Shown piece by piece: positions 27,960 through 37,536 of a stretch of DNA of 64,000 nt; positions within the stretch are counted from its first letter, which is position 1, and each line of letters starts with the position of its first letter. This stretch comes from Pseudovibrio flavus. GTDB taxonomy: Bacteria; Pseudomonadota; Alphaproteobacteria; Rhizobiales; Stappiaceae. A program made the translations under genes and the position numbers. The stretch spans positions 186,001 to 250,000 of the forward strand of contig NZ_SMMA01000062.1 of NCBI RefSeq assembly GCF_009711345.1, in the 5' to 3' direction. The notes under the pieces are model-generated. The model searched no databases. It saw only the letters and a program-made list of their open reading frames with translations, and was not told the origin of the DNA.

Positions 27960-28925
27960 TTATCCTTCGTTCACGAAAGACCGGATCAGATAATGCGAGA
28001 TGGAAATGTCAGGAGGACAAAACAGACCGCTCTCGGCTATACCGCCAAGCATTTTCGCTGTTTCTTCCTTCGTAAACCACTGACAGTCCTGCATTTCCTG
28101 ATAATCAATGTTTAGTGTCTTGCTGCGCGCCACGCCGCGGAACCCGAGCATAATGTTTGACGGGAACGGCCATGGCTGACTGCCCACGTAGGAAACCTCC
28201 CCCACTTCAACGCCAGCTTCTTCAAAAACTTCTCGCCTTACGGCATCTTCCATGGTTTCGCCCGGTTCCACAAACCCTGCCAAGGTTGAATACATATTCT
28301 CGGCAAGGTGGTACGGACGACCCAACAAACATTCATCGCCATAACTGATCAGCATGATGACAGCTGGATCGGTGCGCGGAAAATGAAGCGCTTCACAGCT
28401 TGGGCATTTGCGCCGGTAGCCGCCTTCATCCACTTCGGTATCTGCACCGCAAATGGAGCACTTGGGATGGGTTGAATGCCATCTACTCAAGGCTGCAGCT
28501 TGCGCAAGCATGCCGTAGGTATTGGCGGAGTAGCTCTTGGTCAAAGCCATTGCCCGAAGGCCTGCGCAGGTAAAGGGCCCGAACTCGCTGATAGCTTCGC
28601 TAAGGTCATCAGCCTTCAGCGTGAACCACTGCGCAAAGTATGGCGTGTCTCCATCTTCATGATCAACGCCAAGAAATACAGCATCTTCACGGCGCACTGG
28701 AAGCTTATCGGCCAGTTCAGCGCTAAGCAGCGGGCACGGTGCGCCCGCGTTTTGCGTCAGCACTACGCTTCCACTAACAAACACAATGAAACGCGCATCA
28801 TCACGATTGATTTGTTGTTCTATCCAGCTCGAATCTGCCCTCTTGGGCGCGACACGATCAAGCCTGTTTCCCGAATAGCAAAGCCAGTGGGAAGCTTCAT
28901 TTACTCGCCAATTTTCCGCAAGCAT
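27960..28925 (-). CDS. nudC: NADH pyrophosphatase / NAD-capped RNA decapping enzyme NudC
   Basis: A 321-residue Nudix hydrolase that splits NADH to NMNH and AMP and removes NAD caps from RNA. The N-terminal domain has GNRLDR. The zinc ribbon is CSICG ... CPSC. The Nudix box reads GFVEPGETMEDAVRREVFEEAG. The diagnostic SQPWPFPSNIMLGF (SQPWPFPxS motif) follows. Length fits the alphaproteobacterial form, which is longer than E. coli's 257. It is transcribed away from the SRP RNA gene. Confidence 0.94.
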   Translation of the reverse strand: MLAENWRVNEASHWLCYSGNRLDRVAPKRADSSWIEQQINRDDARFIVFVSGSVVLTQNAGAPCPLLSAELADKLPVRREDAVFLGVDHEDGDTPYFAQWFTLKADDLSEAISEFGPFTCAGLRAMALTKSYSANTYGMLAQAAALSRWHSTHPKCSICGADTEVDEGGYRRKCPSCEALHFPRTDPAVIMLISYGDECLLGRPYHLAENMYSTLAGFVEPGETMEDAVRREVFEEAGVEVGEVSYVGSQPWPFPSNIMLGFRGVARSKTLNIDYQEMQDCQWFTKEETAKMLGGIAESGLFCPPDISISHYLIRSFVNEG

Positions 28926-29059
28926 TCCTTAGGACCTATAAAATAAAAATCGGGCCATTAGACGCTTGGGCGCGGCGTTTTGCAAGTTTGCCCCGTTCTA
29001 AGGTGTAGGACTTGGTGAGTTATTCTCCCCAGCCTCATCCACAGTTCACTTCGTTGGCC

Positions 29060-29088
29060 TTGCAAATGCGGTCGTTTACCTCCATATA
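29060..29088 (+). promoter_or_regulatory. Candidate promoter of the SRP RNA gene
   Basis: TTGCAA (29060-29065), a 17-base spacer, then CATATA (29083-29088). The predicted start is near 29092-29095, the first bases of the SRP RNA. Confidence 0.5.
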
Positions 29089-29089
29089 G

Positions 29090-29196
29090 CGGGTGGGAGG
29101 TTGGTGGTGGACGAGCCACTCGCCAACCGGGTCAGGTCCGGAAGGAAGCAGCCCTAACGAGTCACGGCACGGGTCATCGTGCCAGCCTCCCACCTT
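29090..29196 (+). ncRNA. ffs: Signal recognition particle RNA (4.5S type)
   Basis: The conserved SRP domain IV hairpin is present: GGTCAGGTCCGGAAGGAAGC, then AGCCCTAACGA, with the GGAA tetraloop and asymmetric AGCA internal loop bound by Ffh. The ends pair as GGTGGGAGG (29092-29100) with CCTCCCACC (29186-29194), giving about 107 nt, the size of small bacterial SRP RNA. It binds Ffh; the receptor FtsY is encoded at 54 kb. dnaX follows 100 bases later, a common arrangement. Confidence 0.95.
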
Positions 29197-29296
29197 ACCA
29201 GCGAAATTCCCCCGCCCTACCCTCGACAAGCGGCCGGTCTTCGTCTTGAATGGCCGGGGCAGAAGTTTGTCTGTCGTGTACAGGCAAGGCATTTGA

Positions 29297-31141
29297 ATGC
29301 GGGGCGAGATGGAAGACCTTCAAACCACACAGAAGCCGGTTTCTGAAGAAACTGCGGGGACACCAGCCCCTCAACAGTCTGGCGCCTATCGTGTTCTTGC
29401 GCGTAAATACCGTCCAAGCACCTTTAATGACCTTTATGGTCAGGAGCCGATGGTGCAGACGTTGCGCAACGCGTTTGAAACAGGACGTATTGCTCAGGCA
29501 TGGATGCTGACAGGTGTGCGCGGCGTGGGTAAAACCACAACAGCGCGTATTCTGGCGCGTGGCCTGAACTATGAAATTCCGGGCGAGATTGATCGCCCTA
29601 CCATTGAGCTGGACCGTCTTGGCGTTCACTGTCAGGCGATCATGGAAGGCCGCCATGTCGATGTTATCGAGATGGATGCGGCCTCACACACCGGCATCAA
29701 TGACATTCGCGAGATCACCGAGGCGGCACGTTATCGCCCTGCGAACGCTCGCTACAAAGTCTACATCATCGACGAAGTGCACATGCTCTCCAACGCGGCT
29801 TTCAACGGCCTGCTGAAAACACTGGAAGAGCCGCCTGAGCACGTAAAGTTCATTTTCGCAACGACGGAAATTCGCAAGGTTCCCGTCACCGTTCTTTCCC
29901 GCTGCCAGCGCTTTGATTTGCGCCGCATCGAATCCTCCACGCTGGTTCGGCTTTTGACCGAAATCTCCCAGAAGGAAGGGATCCAGATTTCGCAGGAAGC
30001 TCTAGCGTTGATCGCCCGTGCAGGTGAAGGTTCTGCACGCGATTCGCTGAGCTTGCTGGATCAGGCCATGGCCCATGGCCCAGGCCGCATCGAGGCTGAC
30101 GAAGTACGCCAGATGCTTGGCCTTGCAGACCGCGCCCGCGTTATCGACCTGTTTGAGCATGTTATGCGCGGTGATGTTGCCAGCGCCCTTGATGAGCTGA
30201 AAGAGCAGTACAACGTTGGTGCAGATCCAGCGATTGTCCTTTCCGACCTTGCCGACTTCACGCACCTTGTAACCCGTCTGAAGGTTGTTCCAAAAGCTGG
30301 CGACGATGCATCGGTTACCGAGAGCGAACGTCAACGCGGTCAGGAATTTGCGCAAAAGCTTTCCATGCGCGTTCTATCGCGGGCTTGGCAGGTTCTGCTT
30401 AAGGGCGTTCAGGAAGTTCAAAGTGCACCAAAGCCGCTCGCAGCTGCGGACATGGTACTGGTACGTCTGTGTTATGCCTCCGACCTGCCCGATCCTGAAG
30501 AAGCCTTGAAGCTCCTGAAAGCTGGCAAGCTGCTCGGTACAAGCGCTGCCCCATCTACCCCTAACGGACAAGGAGGCGGCGGACCTTCCGCCAGCGGGCC
30601 CAGCGCACCAGTAAAACTGCAGGCGGTTGCAGGCGGTCAAGCACAGGCAGTGGGCACCCCTGCGCCTGTTATGCGCACTGCGCCTCAGGAAGTTGAACGT
30701 ATTGCCATTCGTAGCTGGCAGGAAGTTGCAGACCTTGCAGCCAAGATGCGCGACATTCCTATGAAGGTTGCGATCGAGCGCACTTTGCGCCTTGTGAACT
30801 TTCAGCCGGGTCGCATTGAAGTTCAGCCGACACGCGATGCCAGTCCGGACATTGCAGGTGATCTCGGCCGTAAGCTGACAGAATGGACTGGCCGTCGCTG
30901 GCTGGTAGCCGTTAGCCGCGAACAGGGACGCCCGACGCTTTTTGAAGAAAAAGAAGCCAATCAGCGTCAGCTCGTTTCAGAGGCGCAGTCGCACCCTGAG
31001 GTGGCTGCCCTTATTTCGGCATTTCCAGGCGCTAAAGTTGTCGACGTAAAGATTCACAGTCCCGAAGAGGATGAGCTAGTTCCGACAGAGCTTCCTCCGG
31101 GCACTGATAGCCTAGACGATAATTGGGATGATGAGCTGTAG
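29297..31141 (+). CDS. dnaX: DNA polymerase III tau/gamma subunit
   Basis: A 614-residue clamp-loader ATPase. Walker A is LTGVRGVGKTTTARILARGL (one block of 20). Walker B/DEVH is VYIIDEVHMLSNAAFNG. LKTLEEPPEHVKFIFATTE is the sensor 1 block, and the SRC arginine-finger motif is VTVLSRCQRFDLRR. Domain III (about 230-370) and a Gly/Ser/Ala-rich linker (about 410-470) precede the C-terminal tau domain that contacts polymerase alpha. The alphaproteobacterial zinc module is degenerate, with one Cys in GVHCQAIMEGRHVDV. No A-AAA-AAG slippery site was seen at the linker, so gamma by frameshift is not supported. Confidence 0.95.
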   Translation: MRGEMEDLQTTQKPVSEETAGTPAPQQSGAYRVLARKYRPSTFNDLYGQEPMVQTLRNAFETGRIAQAWMLTGVRGVGKTTTARILARGLNYEIPGEIDRPTIELDRLGVHCQAIMEGRHVDVIEMDAASHTGINDIREITEAARYRPANARYKVYIIDEVHMLSNAAFNGLLKTLEEPPEHVKFIFATTEIRKVPVTVLSRCQRFDLRRIESSTLVRLLTEISQKEGIQISQEALALIARAGEGSARDSLSLLDQAMAHGPGRIEADEVRQMLGLADRARVIDLFEHVMRGDVASALDELKEQYNVGADPAIVLSDLADFTHLVTRLKVVPKAGDDASVTESERQRGQEFAQKLSMRVLSRAWQVLLKGVQEVQSAPKPLAAADMVLVRLCYASDLPDPEEALKLLKAGKLLGTSAAPSTPNGQGGGGPSASGPSAPVKLQAVAGGQAQAVGTPAPVMRTAPQEVERIAIRSWQEVADLAAKMRDIPMKVAIERTLRLVNFQPGRIEVQPTRDASPDIAGDLGRKLTEWTGRRWLVAVSREQGRPTLFEEKEANQRQLVSEAQSHPEVAALISAFPGAKVVDVKIHSPEEDELVPTELPPGTDSLDDNWDDEL

Positions 31142-31205
31142 TGCTCTTAGTTTAATCAAGAAACAAAGCCGACGAGCGCGGCAGTAAAAATCAAGGAGAG
31201 GTCCC

Positions 31206-31526
31206 ATGGACTTTTTGAAAATGATGAAGCAGGCCAAACAGATGCAGGAGCAGATGGGTACCCTGCAGGAAGCTGTAAACGAGCTTTCAGTTGAAGGCTC
31301 TGCCGGTGCAGGCATGGTGAATGTAACCCTTAACGGTAAGGGTGAGATGACAGGCCTGAAAATCGATCCGTCTTTGGTCAAAGCAGATGAAGTTGAGATT
31401 CTGGAAGACCTGATCCTTGCAGCTCACAACGATGCGAAAGCAAAGGGTGAAGCGCTTGTTCAGGAAAAAACCCGTGATCTGATGGCCGGCATGGGTCTTC
31501 CTGCTGGCATGAAGCTGCCGTTCTAA
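31206..31526 (+). CDS. ybaB: YbaB/EbfC nucleoid-associated protein
   Basis: A 106-residue DNA-binding protein that forms a tweezer-like dimer and coats the nucleoid. It starts MDFLKMMKQAKQMQEQMG, then GAGMVNVTLNGKGEMTGLKID, and ends AGMGLPAGMKLPF, the usual Gly/Met-rich tail. It is between dnaX and recR, the standard order, with AGGAGAGG before the ATG. Confidence 0.95.
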   Translation: MDFLKMMKQAKQMQEQMGTLQEAVNELSVEGSAGAGMVNVTLNGKGEMTGLKIDPSLVKADEVEILEDLILAAHNDAKAKGEALVQEKTRDLMAGMGLPAGMKLPF

Positions 31527-31552
31527 TTTACTGGCACCGTTTTTCAATATCA

Positions 31553-31581
31553 GGGCTGCGTCATTGGCGTAGCCCTTTTTT
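31553..31581 (+). terminator. Terminator after ybaB
   Basis: GGGCTGCG / CGTAGCCC with one mismatch and a 7-base loop, then six T. It may be leaky, because recR follows 83 bases later. Confidence 0.75.
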
Positions 31582-31663
31582 GTAGGTCGCACAGCACTTG
31601 CGCATCGCGCTTTCGGGGGCTATGCCATTTCAAATATTCCATGGGGAACGTCGCAGGACATTT

Positions 31664-32275
31664 ATGAGCACACGCAAAGTTGCCGGACCAGAAATTGAAC
31701 GGCTTATTCAGCTTCTTTCCAAACTGCCGGGTTTAGGGCCACGTTCGGCACGGCGCGCTGGCTTGCATCTGATCCAGAAGAAAGAGCAACTCCTTTCTCC
31801 GCTTGCTGAAGCGCTAAAAGTCGCTGCGGAAAATGTCGGCGTATGCTCTACATGCGGCACAGTAGACACCATGGACCCTTGCAGCATTTGCAGTAACCCG
31901 CAGCGTGACGGCACCACCATTGTGGTTGTTGAAGACGTTTCAGACCTCTGGGCCTTGGAACGCGCCTCTGCTGTTCGCGGTCACTATCATGTTTTGGGGG
32001 GCACCTTATCGCCGCTTGATGGCGTTGGACCGGACGACCTCAACATCGCGAAGCTGATAGAACGAGTGGAAGCAGGAAGCGTTTCCGAAGTCATTCTGGC
32101 TGTTAACGCCACTGTTGAAGGTCAGACCACCGCGCACTACATCATGGATCAGCTCGCGAACTACGAAAGCGTGACCGTAACGCGCCTTGCTCACGGTGTT
32201 CCTGTAGGCGGTGAGCTGGATTATCTGGACGAAGGCACTCTGGCTCAGGCTCTTCGTGCACGTACCAAGTTTTAG
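31664..32275 (+). CDS. recR: Recombination mediator RecR
   Basis: A 203-residue protein that, with RecFO, loads RecA on gapped DNA. The HhH motif is [20 protein letters not shown]. The zinc finger is [16 protein letters not shown]. The Toprim core has [16 protein letters not shown], and [17 protein letters not shown] is the Walker-like block. [19 protein letters not shown] closes it. ATG 31664 follows AGGA; an earlier in-frame start would add 22 unrelated residues. Confidence 0.95.
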   Translation: MSTRKVAGPEIERLIQLLSKLPGLGPRSARRAGLHLIQKKEQLLSPLAEALKVAAENVGVCSTCGTVDTMDPCSICSNPQRDGTTIVVVEDVSDLWALERASAVRGHYHVLGGTLSPLDGVGPDDLNIAKLIERVEAGSVSEVILAVNATVEGQTTAHYIMDQLANYESVTVTRLAHGVPVGGELDYLDEGTLAQALRARTKF

Positions 32276-32472
32276 AAAAAACAACTGCTCCTGATACACA
32301 AAAGTAAAGCGGATTGGCAGTTCAACAACAGGCGGCTCTGGACGCACGTGCCCATTGCTCCATCTGCAAATTGCTGACACAGTCTAGCGCCATAAGGCAT
32401 GGAAATATCTGTATCGAGCCCAAATTCAAATCATCAGACCACTTAGAATGTCTGGTAGGGGAAGAACTTTAG

Positions 32473-33099
32473 ATGGAATTTGAACATTCGCCCAATGACA
32501 AGGGTCACAAAGAGGTCAGCCCGCTTCTGAAACTAGCGCTTGAGCTTGGCCCGCTTCTGATTTTCTTTGTCGCAAACTCCCGTGGCGAGCAGCTCGCAGA
32601 GATGTTTCCGGCATTGGGAGCGCTCGGCCAGCCAATCTTTTTGGCAACGGCTGCCTTTATGGTCGCGATCACCATTTCTCTGGGCGTTTCCTACTACCTG
32701 ACCCGCCAACTCCCAATCATGCCTGTTGTATCGGGCATTGTGGTTCTGGTTTTTGGTGCGCTGACGCTCTATTTGCAGGACGAGTTGTTCATCAAGCTCA
32801 AGCCTACAATCGTGAACTGTCTGTTCGGCACCATTCTTCTGGGCGGATTGTTCTTCGGCAAGTCGCTGCTTGGTTATGTCTTCGACAGCGCATTCAAACT
32901 TGATGATGAAGGATGGCGCAAGCTGACACTGCGCTGGGGTGTCTTCTTCTTCGTGCTGGCAATTATCAACGAGATCGTCTGGCGCAACTTCTCAACCGAC
33001 TTCTGGGTCGATTTCAAAGTATTCGGCTTCATGCCAATCACCATGGTGTTCACCATGGCCCAGCTGCCGCTTATTCAAAAGCACAGTCTGGAACAGTAA
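32473..33099 (+). CDS. yciB: YciB/IspZ family septation membrane protein
   Basis: A 208-residue inner-membrane protein of the intracellular septation protein A family, with about five helices. [20 protein letters not shown] is the start signature. [19 protein letters not shown] and [20 protein letters not shown] are the two most conserved blocks. In E. coli YciB interacts with division and elongation proteins. It is monocistronic here (own SD AGGGGAAG, own terminator), while in several rhizobia it lies near ftsY. Confidence 0.92.
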   Translation: MEFEHSPNDKGHKEVSPLLKLALELGPLLIFFVANSRGEQLAEMFPALGALGQPIFLATAAFMVAITISLGVSYYLTRQLPIMPVVSGIVVLVFGALTLYLQDELFIKLKPTIVNCLFGTILLGGLFFGKSLLGYVFDSAFKLDDEGWRKLTLRWGVFFFVLAIINEIVWRNFSTDFWVDFKVFGFMPITMVFTMAQLPLIQKHSLEQ

Positions 33100-33126
33100 T
33101 TTCTAGGAAATTGCGCAGTCTTTTCG

Positions 33127-33159
33127 AGCAGGCATCGTGAAATCGGTGCCTGCTTTTTT
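33127..33159 (+). terminator. Terminator after yciB
   Basis: AGCAGGCATCG / CGGTGCCTGCT (one mismatch), 6-base loop, then a T run of six. It lies between convergent yciB and regR. Confidence 0.88.
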
Positions 33160-33180
33160 CATGTCCAATAAGTAGTCGGC

Positions 33181-33726
33181 TTACTTCGGTGCGCGTTTTG
33201 CCAGAATACGCTGCAGTGTGCGGCGGTGCATATTCAAACGGCGAGCGGTCTCGGAAACGTTGCGATCACACAGCTCGTAAACACGCTGAATATGCTCCCA
33301 GCGAACGCGGTCCGCAGACATCGGGTTTTCTGGTGGCTGTGCTTTTTCGTTTGGCAGACGCTGCAACGCGGCGTGAATATCGTCGGCATCGGCAGGTTTT
33401 GCCAGATAATCAATCGCGCCAAGCTTTACCGCTGTAACGGCAGAAGCAATGTTACCATAGCCGGTCAATACGATGACGCGGGCTTCAGGGTGCTTCATAC
33501 GAATAGCTTCAACAACATCAAGGCCGCTGCCATCTTCAAGGCGCATATCGCAAACTGCATAGTCAGGCGCTTCCACAGCTACACGGCCAAGCGCTTCGCG
33601 CACACCATCAGCTGTTTCGACCTGATAACCCCGTTTTTCCATCGCTCGCGCTAGTCGCTGCTGAAACGGACGGTCATCATCTACAATGAGAAGACGGCCC
33701 TGCGGCGCACTATCGGTTTCGTTCAT
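33181..33726 (-). CDS. regA: Redox response regulator RegA/ActR/PrrA
   Basis: A 181-residue response regulator. The receiver (about 10-125) has the acidic cluster VDDDR (16-18), phospho-acceptor Asp60 in VCDMRLEDGSGLD, and Lys in LAKPADADD. A short Pro linker leads to a Fis-like HTH, RNVSETARRLNMHRRTLQR. This tail is almost invariant in RegA/ActR proteins, which control energy, carbon and nitrogen genes in response to redox. The partner kinase lies 111 bases upstream on the same strand. Confidence 0.95.
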   Translation of the reverse strand: MNETDSAPQGRLLIVDDDRPFQQRLARAMEKRGYQVETADGVREALGRVAVEAPDYAVCDMRLEDGSGLDVVEAIRMKHPEARVIVLTGYGNIASAVTAVKLGAIDYLAKPADADDIHAALQRLPNEKAQPPENPMSADRVRWEHIQRVYELCDRNVSETARRLNMHRRTLQRILAKRAPK

Positions 33727-33800
33727 TTGTCAGGATCCGGATGTTCAACTGTTTGTTCGTTTTTCTTAGTATATAACATAAGTAGCCTAAAGCGTTCCGT

Positions 33801-33815
33801 AAACGAATAACGTTT
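33801..33815. promoter_or_regulatory. Inverted repeat upstream of regA
   Basis: AAACG-AATAA-CGTTT lies 75-89 bases before the regA start, after the kinase stop codon. It may be a regulatory site; nothing identifies the binder. Confidence 0.3.
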
Positions 33816-33837
33816 CAGTAGTATCGCTAATAGTAAC

Positions 33838-35196
33838 TTACACTAGATCAATATCGTTTGGATCACGAAAGTTCATGGCAGACCTTGGCCAGCGAACTTC
33901 GATAACCGCACCTTTTTCTGGCGTTTTCTTATTGCCGAATACCAAACGGGCACCAGAGCGTTCAAGAAGGGTTTTCGCTATAAAGAAGCCAAGCCCCAAT
34001 CCTCCACCTTTTTCACCTGCACCTTTACGGCTTTGACCAGAGGTGGATAGGGGCCCGCGACTGCGACCACGGCGCGAGACGTACGGCTCGCCAATGTTTG
34101 ACAATATATCAGGCGCAAAGCCCGGCCCATCATCGCTGATGATGACGGTGATCTCATCATCATTCCAGTCAGCCGTAATCATCACCTTCGCGTCGGCGAA
34201 GTCGACCGCGTTCTCAACCAAGTTGCCCAAGCCGTATTGAACACCCGGATTTCGCTCACCAACCGGCTCGGCTCCCTCGCCTATCTGCACAACGTCGATA
34301 TGAACGCCTATGCCCCGATTGGCATCGGCGATATCGTCCAGCATGCGCGTTAGCGGCATTTTTGTGAAGTGCTGATCGGTATCGCTGGAAAGGCTGGTAA
34401 GCTTCTTCAAGATCTCACGGCAGCGCTGCGCCTGCTGGTACACCAGCTCGGCATCTTCACGCAGAGGATCACCGGGTTCGAACTCCGTCGCCAGCTCCTT
34501 CGCTGTCAGATAGATGGTGCCTAGCGGAGTGCCTAGCTCGTGGGCAGCAGCTGTTGCCAGCCCGTCGAGCGCAGAGAGGTGCTGCTGATGGGCCAAAACC
34601 ATATCACTGGCGGCAAGAGCATCGGATAGCTGACGCGCTTCCTTGGCAATCTGAAGCGCATAGGTGGCCATAAAAAACATACTACAGATCAAGGAGACCC
34701 AGACACCCACCAAGTACAGAACGGGGATGTCGATAATCGCGCCGTTGAACCATGGCAGCGGATAACGGTAGGCCGCCAAAATCGTCGCGATGAGACCTGC
34801 AAGAACCGCGAGGAAGATCGTATTGCGCGCTGAAAGCGCGGTAGCCGATACCATAACCGGCGCAAGCAGCAGGAACGCAAACGGGTTGCCCAGCCCACCG
34901 GTTAGATACAACAAGCCGCCGAGTTGAAGAATATCGTAGGCAAGCTGCATGGCAGCGCCATTCTCAGGAAGGCGTGTGCTACTTGGCCAGCGGAACTTGA
35001 GGATTACGTTGAGCCATGCCGAAATGGCGACCAGCACATAGCAATAGCCAATCGGCATCGGGAATTTGAAACCATAGTGGACAATCAAGATCGCCACGGT
35101 TTGTCCTGCGACAGCAAGCCAGCGCAGGCGTATCAACGTATCCAGCTTCACCTGGTGGTTGAAAAAACCGTTCTGATCTACGGTCCCATTCTCCAT
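33838..35196 (-). CDS. regB: Redox sensor histidine kinase RegB/ActS/PrrB
   Basis: A 452-residue membrane kinase with six predicted helices in residues 25-185. The quinone-sensing heptad is visible as LTGGLGNPFAFLLLAPV (G-G-x-x-N-P-F, about 100-106). Phospho-acceptor His219 is in AAAHELGTPLGT. The redox-active Cys259 is in QQAQRCREILKKL. N and G boxes are NLVENAVDFA and DDGPGFAPDI. An Arg/Gly/Ser-rich loop (RRGRSRGPLSTSGQSRKG) precedes GGGLGLGFFIAKTLL. All redox switches of the family are kept, so it should sense the quinone pool and oxygen. Confidence 0.95.
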   Translation of the reverse strand: MENGTVDQNGFFNHQVKLDTLIRLRWLAVAGQTVAILIVHYGFKFPMPIGYCYVLVAISAWLNVILKFRWPSSTRLPENGAAMQLAYDILQLGGLLYLTGGLGNPFAFLLLAPVMVSATALSARNTIFLAVLAGLIATILAAYRYPLPWFNGAIIDIPVLYLVGVWVSLICSMFFMATYALQIAKEARQLSDALAASDMVLAHQQHLSALDGLATAAAHELGTPLGTIYLTAKELATEFEPGDPLREDAELVYQQAQRCREILKKLTSLSSDTDQHFTKMPLTRMLDDIADANRGIGVHIDVVQIGEGAEPVGERNPGVQYGLGNLVENAVDFADAKVMITADWNDDEITVIISDDGPGFAPDILSNIGEPYVSRRGRSRGPLSTSGQSRKGAGEKGGGLGLGFFIAKTLLERSGARLVFGNKKTPEKGAVIEVRWPRSAMNFRDPNDIDLV

Positions 35197-35436
35197 GGGT
35201 TAATTCTCCTAGGTTCCTTTGCTATCTACCTTAATAGATATCCACGCACAGAAAGCAATTGGGGAACAGCAACCTTCAATCGCATTGTTTTCGACCTCAG
35301 ATAACTGCCGTGCCTTGTATACTTGATGTGCACATGCTAGCCACCAATCAGTTGCCTTTTCGTGTGCGCATGTGAGAATGCTCCATGCCAACATGCTGCA
35401 ATACATGGATCACACCGTTAAACGGGAAAGAAAACT

Positions 35437-35922
35437 ATGAGTGAGAATCAAGAGGCTGCAACAGCTGAAGCCGTTGCCCCAGGTATGAAAATTCTGGCGC
35501 AGTACATCAAGGATCTTTCTTTTGAAAATCCAAATGCTCCAAAGTCTCTTCAGCCAGGCGAACAGCCAAAGCTGGACATCAACGTAAACGTTGGCGCGAA
35601 CCCGATTGCAGAAGATCAGTTCGAAGTTGTTCTGACCCTGACCGCTAAAGCAAACACCCCAGAGGGCGTAATGTTTGCTGTAGAGCTGGTTTACGGCGGT
35701 GTATTCCAGATTTCCGGCGTTCCAAAAGAACACATGCATCCGTTCATTCTTATCGAATGCCCACGCATGCTGTTCCCATTCGCACGCAACATTCTGTCCG
35801 ACACAACCCGCAACGGTGGTTTCCCTCCACTGATGCTCGACCCGATCGACTTTGCGGCTCTGTACCGTCAGAACCTGATGCAGGCTCAGCAGGCAGCAGC
35901 AGCTCAGCAGCAGCCAAACTAA
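35437..35922 (+). CDS. secB: Protein-export chaperone SecB
   Basis: A 161-residue tetrameric chaperone that keeps precursors unfolded for SecA. It has MKILAQYIKDLSFENPNAP, VNVGANPI, LVYGGVFQISGVPKEHMHPFI as typical blocks (last one shown in part: GGVFQISGVPKEHMHPF), IECPRMLFPFARNI and GGFPPLMLDPIDFAALY. The Gln/Ala-rich tail (QAQQAAAAQQQPN) is common in alphaproteobacteria. It precedes a shared terminator with convergent pyrF. Confidence 0.96.
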   Translation: MSENQEAATAEAVAPGMKILAQYIKDLSFENPNAPKSLQPGEQPKLDINVNVGANPIAEDQFEVVLTLTAKANTPEGVMFAVELVYGGVFQISGVPKEHMHPFILIECPRMLFPFARNILSDTTRNGGFPPLMLDPIDFAALYRQNLMQAQQAAAAQQQPN

Positions 35923-35943
35923 GCCTCTCAAGGTATAGTTATA

Positions 35944-35975
35944 AAAAAACCCGCATCACTCGATGCGGGTTTTTT
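35944..35975. terminator. Bidirectional terminator between secB and pyrF
   Basis: A 14-bp perfect stem, AAAAAACCCGCATC with its complement, closes the loop ACTC. It has six T on both strands in the stem ends. Confidence 0.9.
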
Positions 35976-36004
35976 CGTTTCTAGCTCGGCTGAACAAAAG
36001 CAGC

Positions 36005-36721
36005 TTAAAGAGCGCTCTGGATTTCAGCTACAATTGCCTCAGCTGCTGCGCGGCGGTTTTCAGCTTTGAGGATTGGACGGCCGACAACAAGGTAGTCAGC
36101 GCCAGCAGAAATCGCGTCAGCAGGGGTCATGATGCGCTTCTGGTCACCTGCATCAGCGCCTGCAGGGCGTACGCCCGGAGTGATGATTGCAAGCTTGTCA
36201 CCTACGCGCTCGCGCATAGCTTTTGCTTCCATAGGAGAGCAAACGATACCGCCCATGTGAGCAGCGGACGCATCAACTGCGCGTTCAGCAACCAGATCTG
36301 CGATAGGGCCTTTGTAGCCAGCAGCAACGAGATCTTCTTCGTCCATAGAGGTGAGAACAGTTACACCAAGCAGGCACAGCTCTTTGTTGCCCACTTCTTC
36401 AAGAGCGCCAACAGCTGCGCGCATGGTCTTTGGATACGCGTGCAGGGTCATGAACTTCATGCCCATCTTAGCAACGTTCTTTACCGCGCTTGCGATGGTG
36501 TTATCGATATCCAGCAGCTTTACATCGAGAAAGATGGAGTGTCCTTCGCGTGCCAATTCTTCGGCAAAGGTCAAACCACCAGCAAACTGCAACTGCATTC
36601 CAATTTTATAGGTACCAACGACGCCTTTGGTTTCCTCGACGATCTGACGGGCTTCTTCTACAGTTGGCACGTCTAGAGCGAGAATCAGGCGGTCTGTTGC
36701 GGTTTTTGGCTTGAAGGACAT
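36005..36721 (-). CDS. pyrF: Orotidine 5'-phosphate decarboxylase
   Basis: A 238-residue TIM-barrel enzyme that makes UMP from OMP. LILALDVPTVEEARQIV opens the barrel. The catalytic D-x-K-x-x-D motif is FLDVKLLDIDNT. TPGVRPAGADAGDQKRIMTP and GADYLVVGRPI form the phosphate site. ATG 36721 follows CCGGAG; an upstream ATG 15 codons earlier is rejected. It faces away from hisB. Confidence 0.95.
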   Translation of the reverse strand: MSFKPKTATDRLILALDVPTVEEARQIVEETKGVVGTYKIGMQLQFAGGLTFAEELAREGHSIFLDVKLLDIDNTIASAVKNVAKMGMKFMTLHAYPKTMRAAVGALEEVGNKELCLLGVTVLTSMDEEDLVAAGYKGPIADLVAERAVDASAAHMGGIVCSPMEAKAMRERVGDKLAIITPGVRPAGADAGDQKRIMTPADAISAGADYLVVGRPILKAENRRAAAEAIVAEIQSAL

Positions 36722-36924
36722 TGGTGGCTCCGGATTCAGCTGGTTAAACGGGTGCGTCTCTATCACCTAATCACAAGCAACGCTACTGTTTCGCGATTGT
36801 TTGCGGCTTTTTGTACCTACAGGTGTTTTCAGGCCCTTACGCTCCTGTTACAACACCGCGTCCCATGACATTTTCATGGCAGGTACAAGATATTCTTGCG
36901 ACCAGATATTTTGAAGGAAGACCC

Positions 36925-37518
36925 ATGCGTCAGGCATCCATTTCGCGCACGACAAAAGAGACAGACATTTCCGTCTCTGTAAATTTGGATGGAACCGGTC
37001 AATCCGATATCAAAACCGGAGTTGGCTTCTTTGATCATATGCTCGACCAGCTGGCTCGGCATTCCATGACAGACATCCACGTACGCGCAAATGGTGACAC
37101 CCATATCGACGACCATCATACGGTTGAAGACGTGGGCATTGCATTGGGCCAAGCCTACAAGCAGGCTCTTGGCGACATGGCGGGCATTACCCGCTACGCT
37201 GACACCCACTTGGCAATGGATGAAGCGCTCACCCGCTGCGCCATTGATGTATCCGGTCGCCCGTTTCTGGTTTGGCAGGTTGAATTCCCGCACAGCAAAA
37301 TCGGCACATTCGATGTAGAGCTGGTTGAGGAGTTCTTCCGCGCCTTTGCTATGAACGCAGGCTTCACCCTTCACATGGCGACCCTTTACGGCACCAACGG
37401 TCATCATATTGCCGAAACATGTTTTAAAGCTGTTGCTCGCACACTGAGAACCGCAATGGAGCTGGACCCACGTCAGGAAGGCCGCATTCCAACGACTAAG
37501 GGTCAGCTGGGCGGATAG
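36925..37518 (+). CDS. hisB: Imidazoleglycerol-phosphate dehydratase
   Basis: A 197-residue manganese enzyme (step 7 of histidine synthesis), monofunctional, without the phosphatase half found in E. coli. Metal motifs are present: [31 protein letters not shown], and [19 protein letters not shown] followed by [20 protein letters not shown] 36925 follows GAAGGAAG; longer in-frame starts are rejected. First gene of a his cluster. Confidence 0.95.
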   Translation: MRQASISRTTKETDISVSVNLDGTGQSDIKTGVGFFDHMLDQLARHSMTDIHVRANGDTHIDDHHTVEDVGIALGQAYKQALGDMAGITRYADTHLAMDEALTRCAIDVSGRPFLVWQVEFPHSKIGTFDVELVEEFFRAFAMNAGFTLHMATLYGTNGHHIAETCFKAVARTLRTAMELDPRQEGRIPTTKGQLGG

Positions 37519-37536
37519 CACCAGAAGGAAAACAGC

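Noticed and set aside
29297-31141. Programmed frameshift in dnaX
   Set aside because: I looked for a slippery A-AAA-AAG type site with a downstream hairpin near the linker and saw none.
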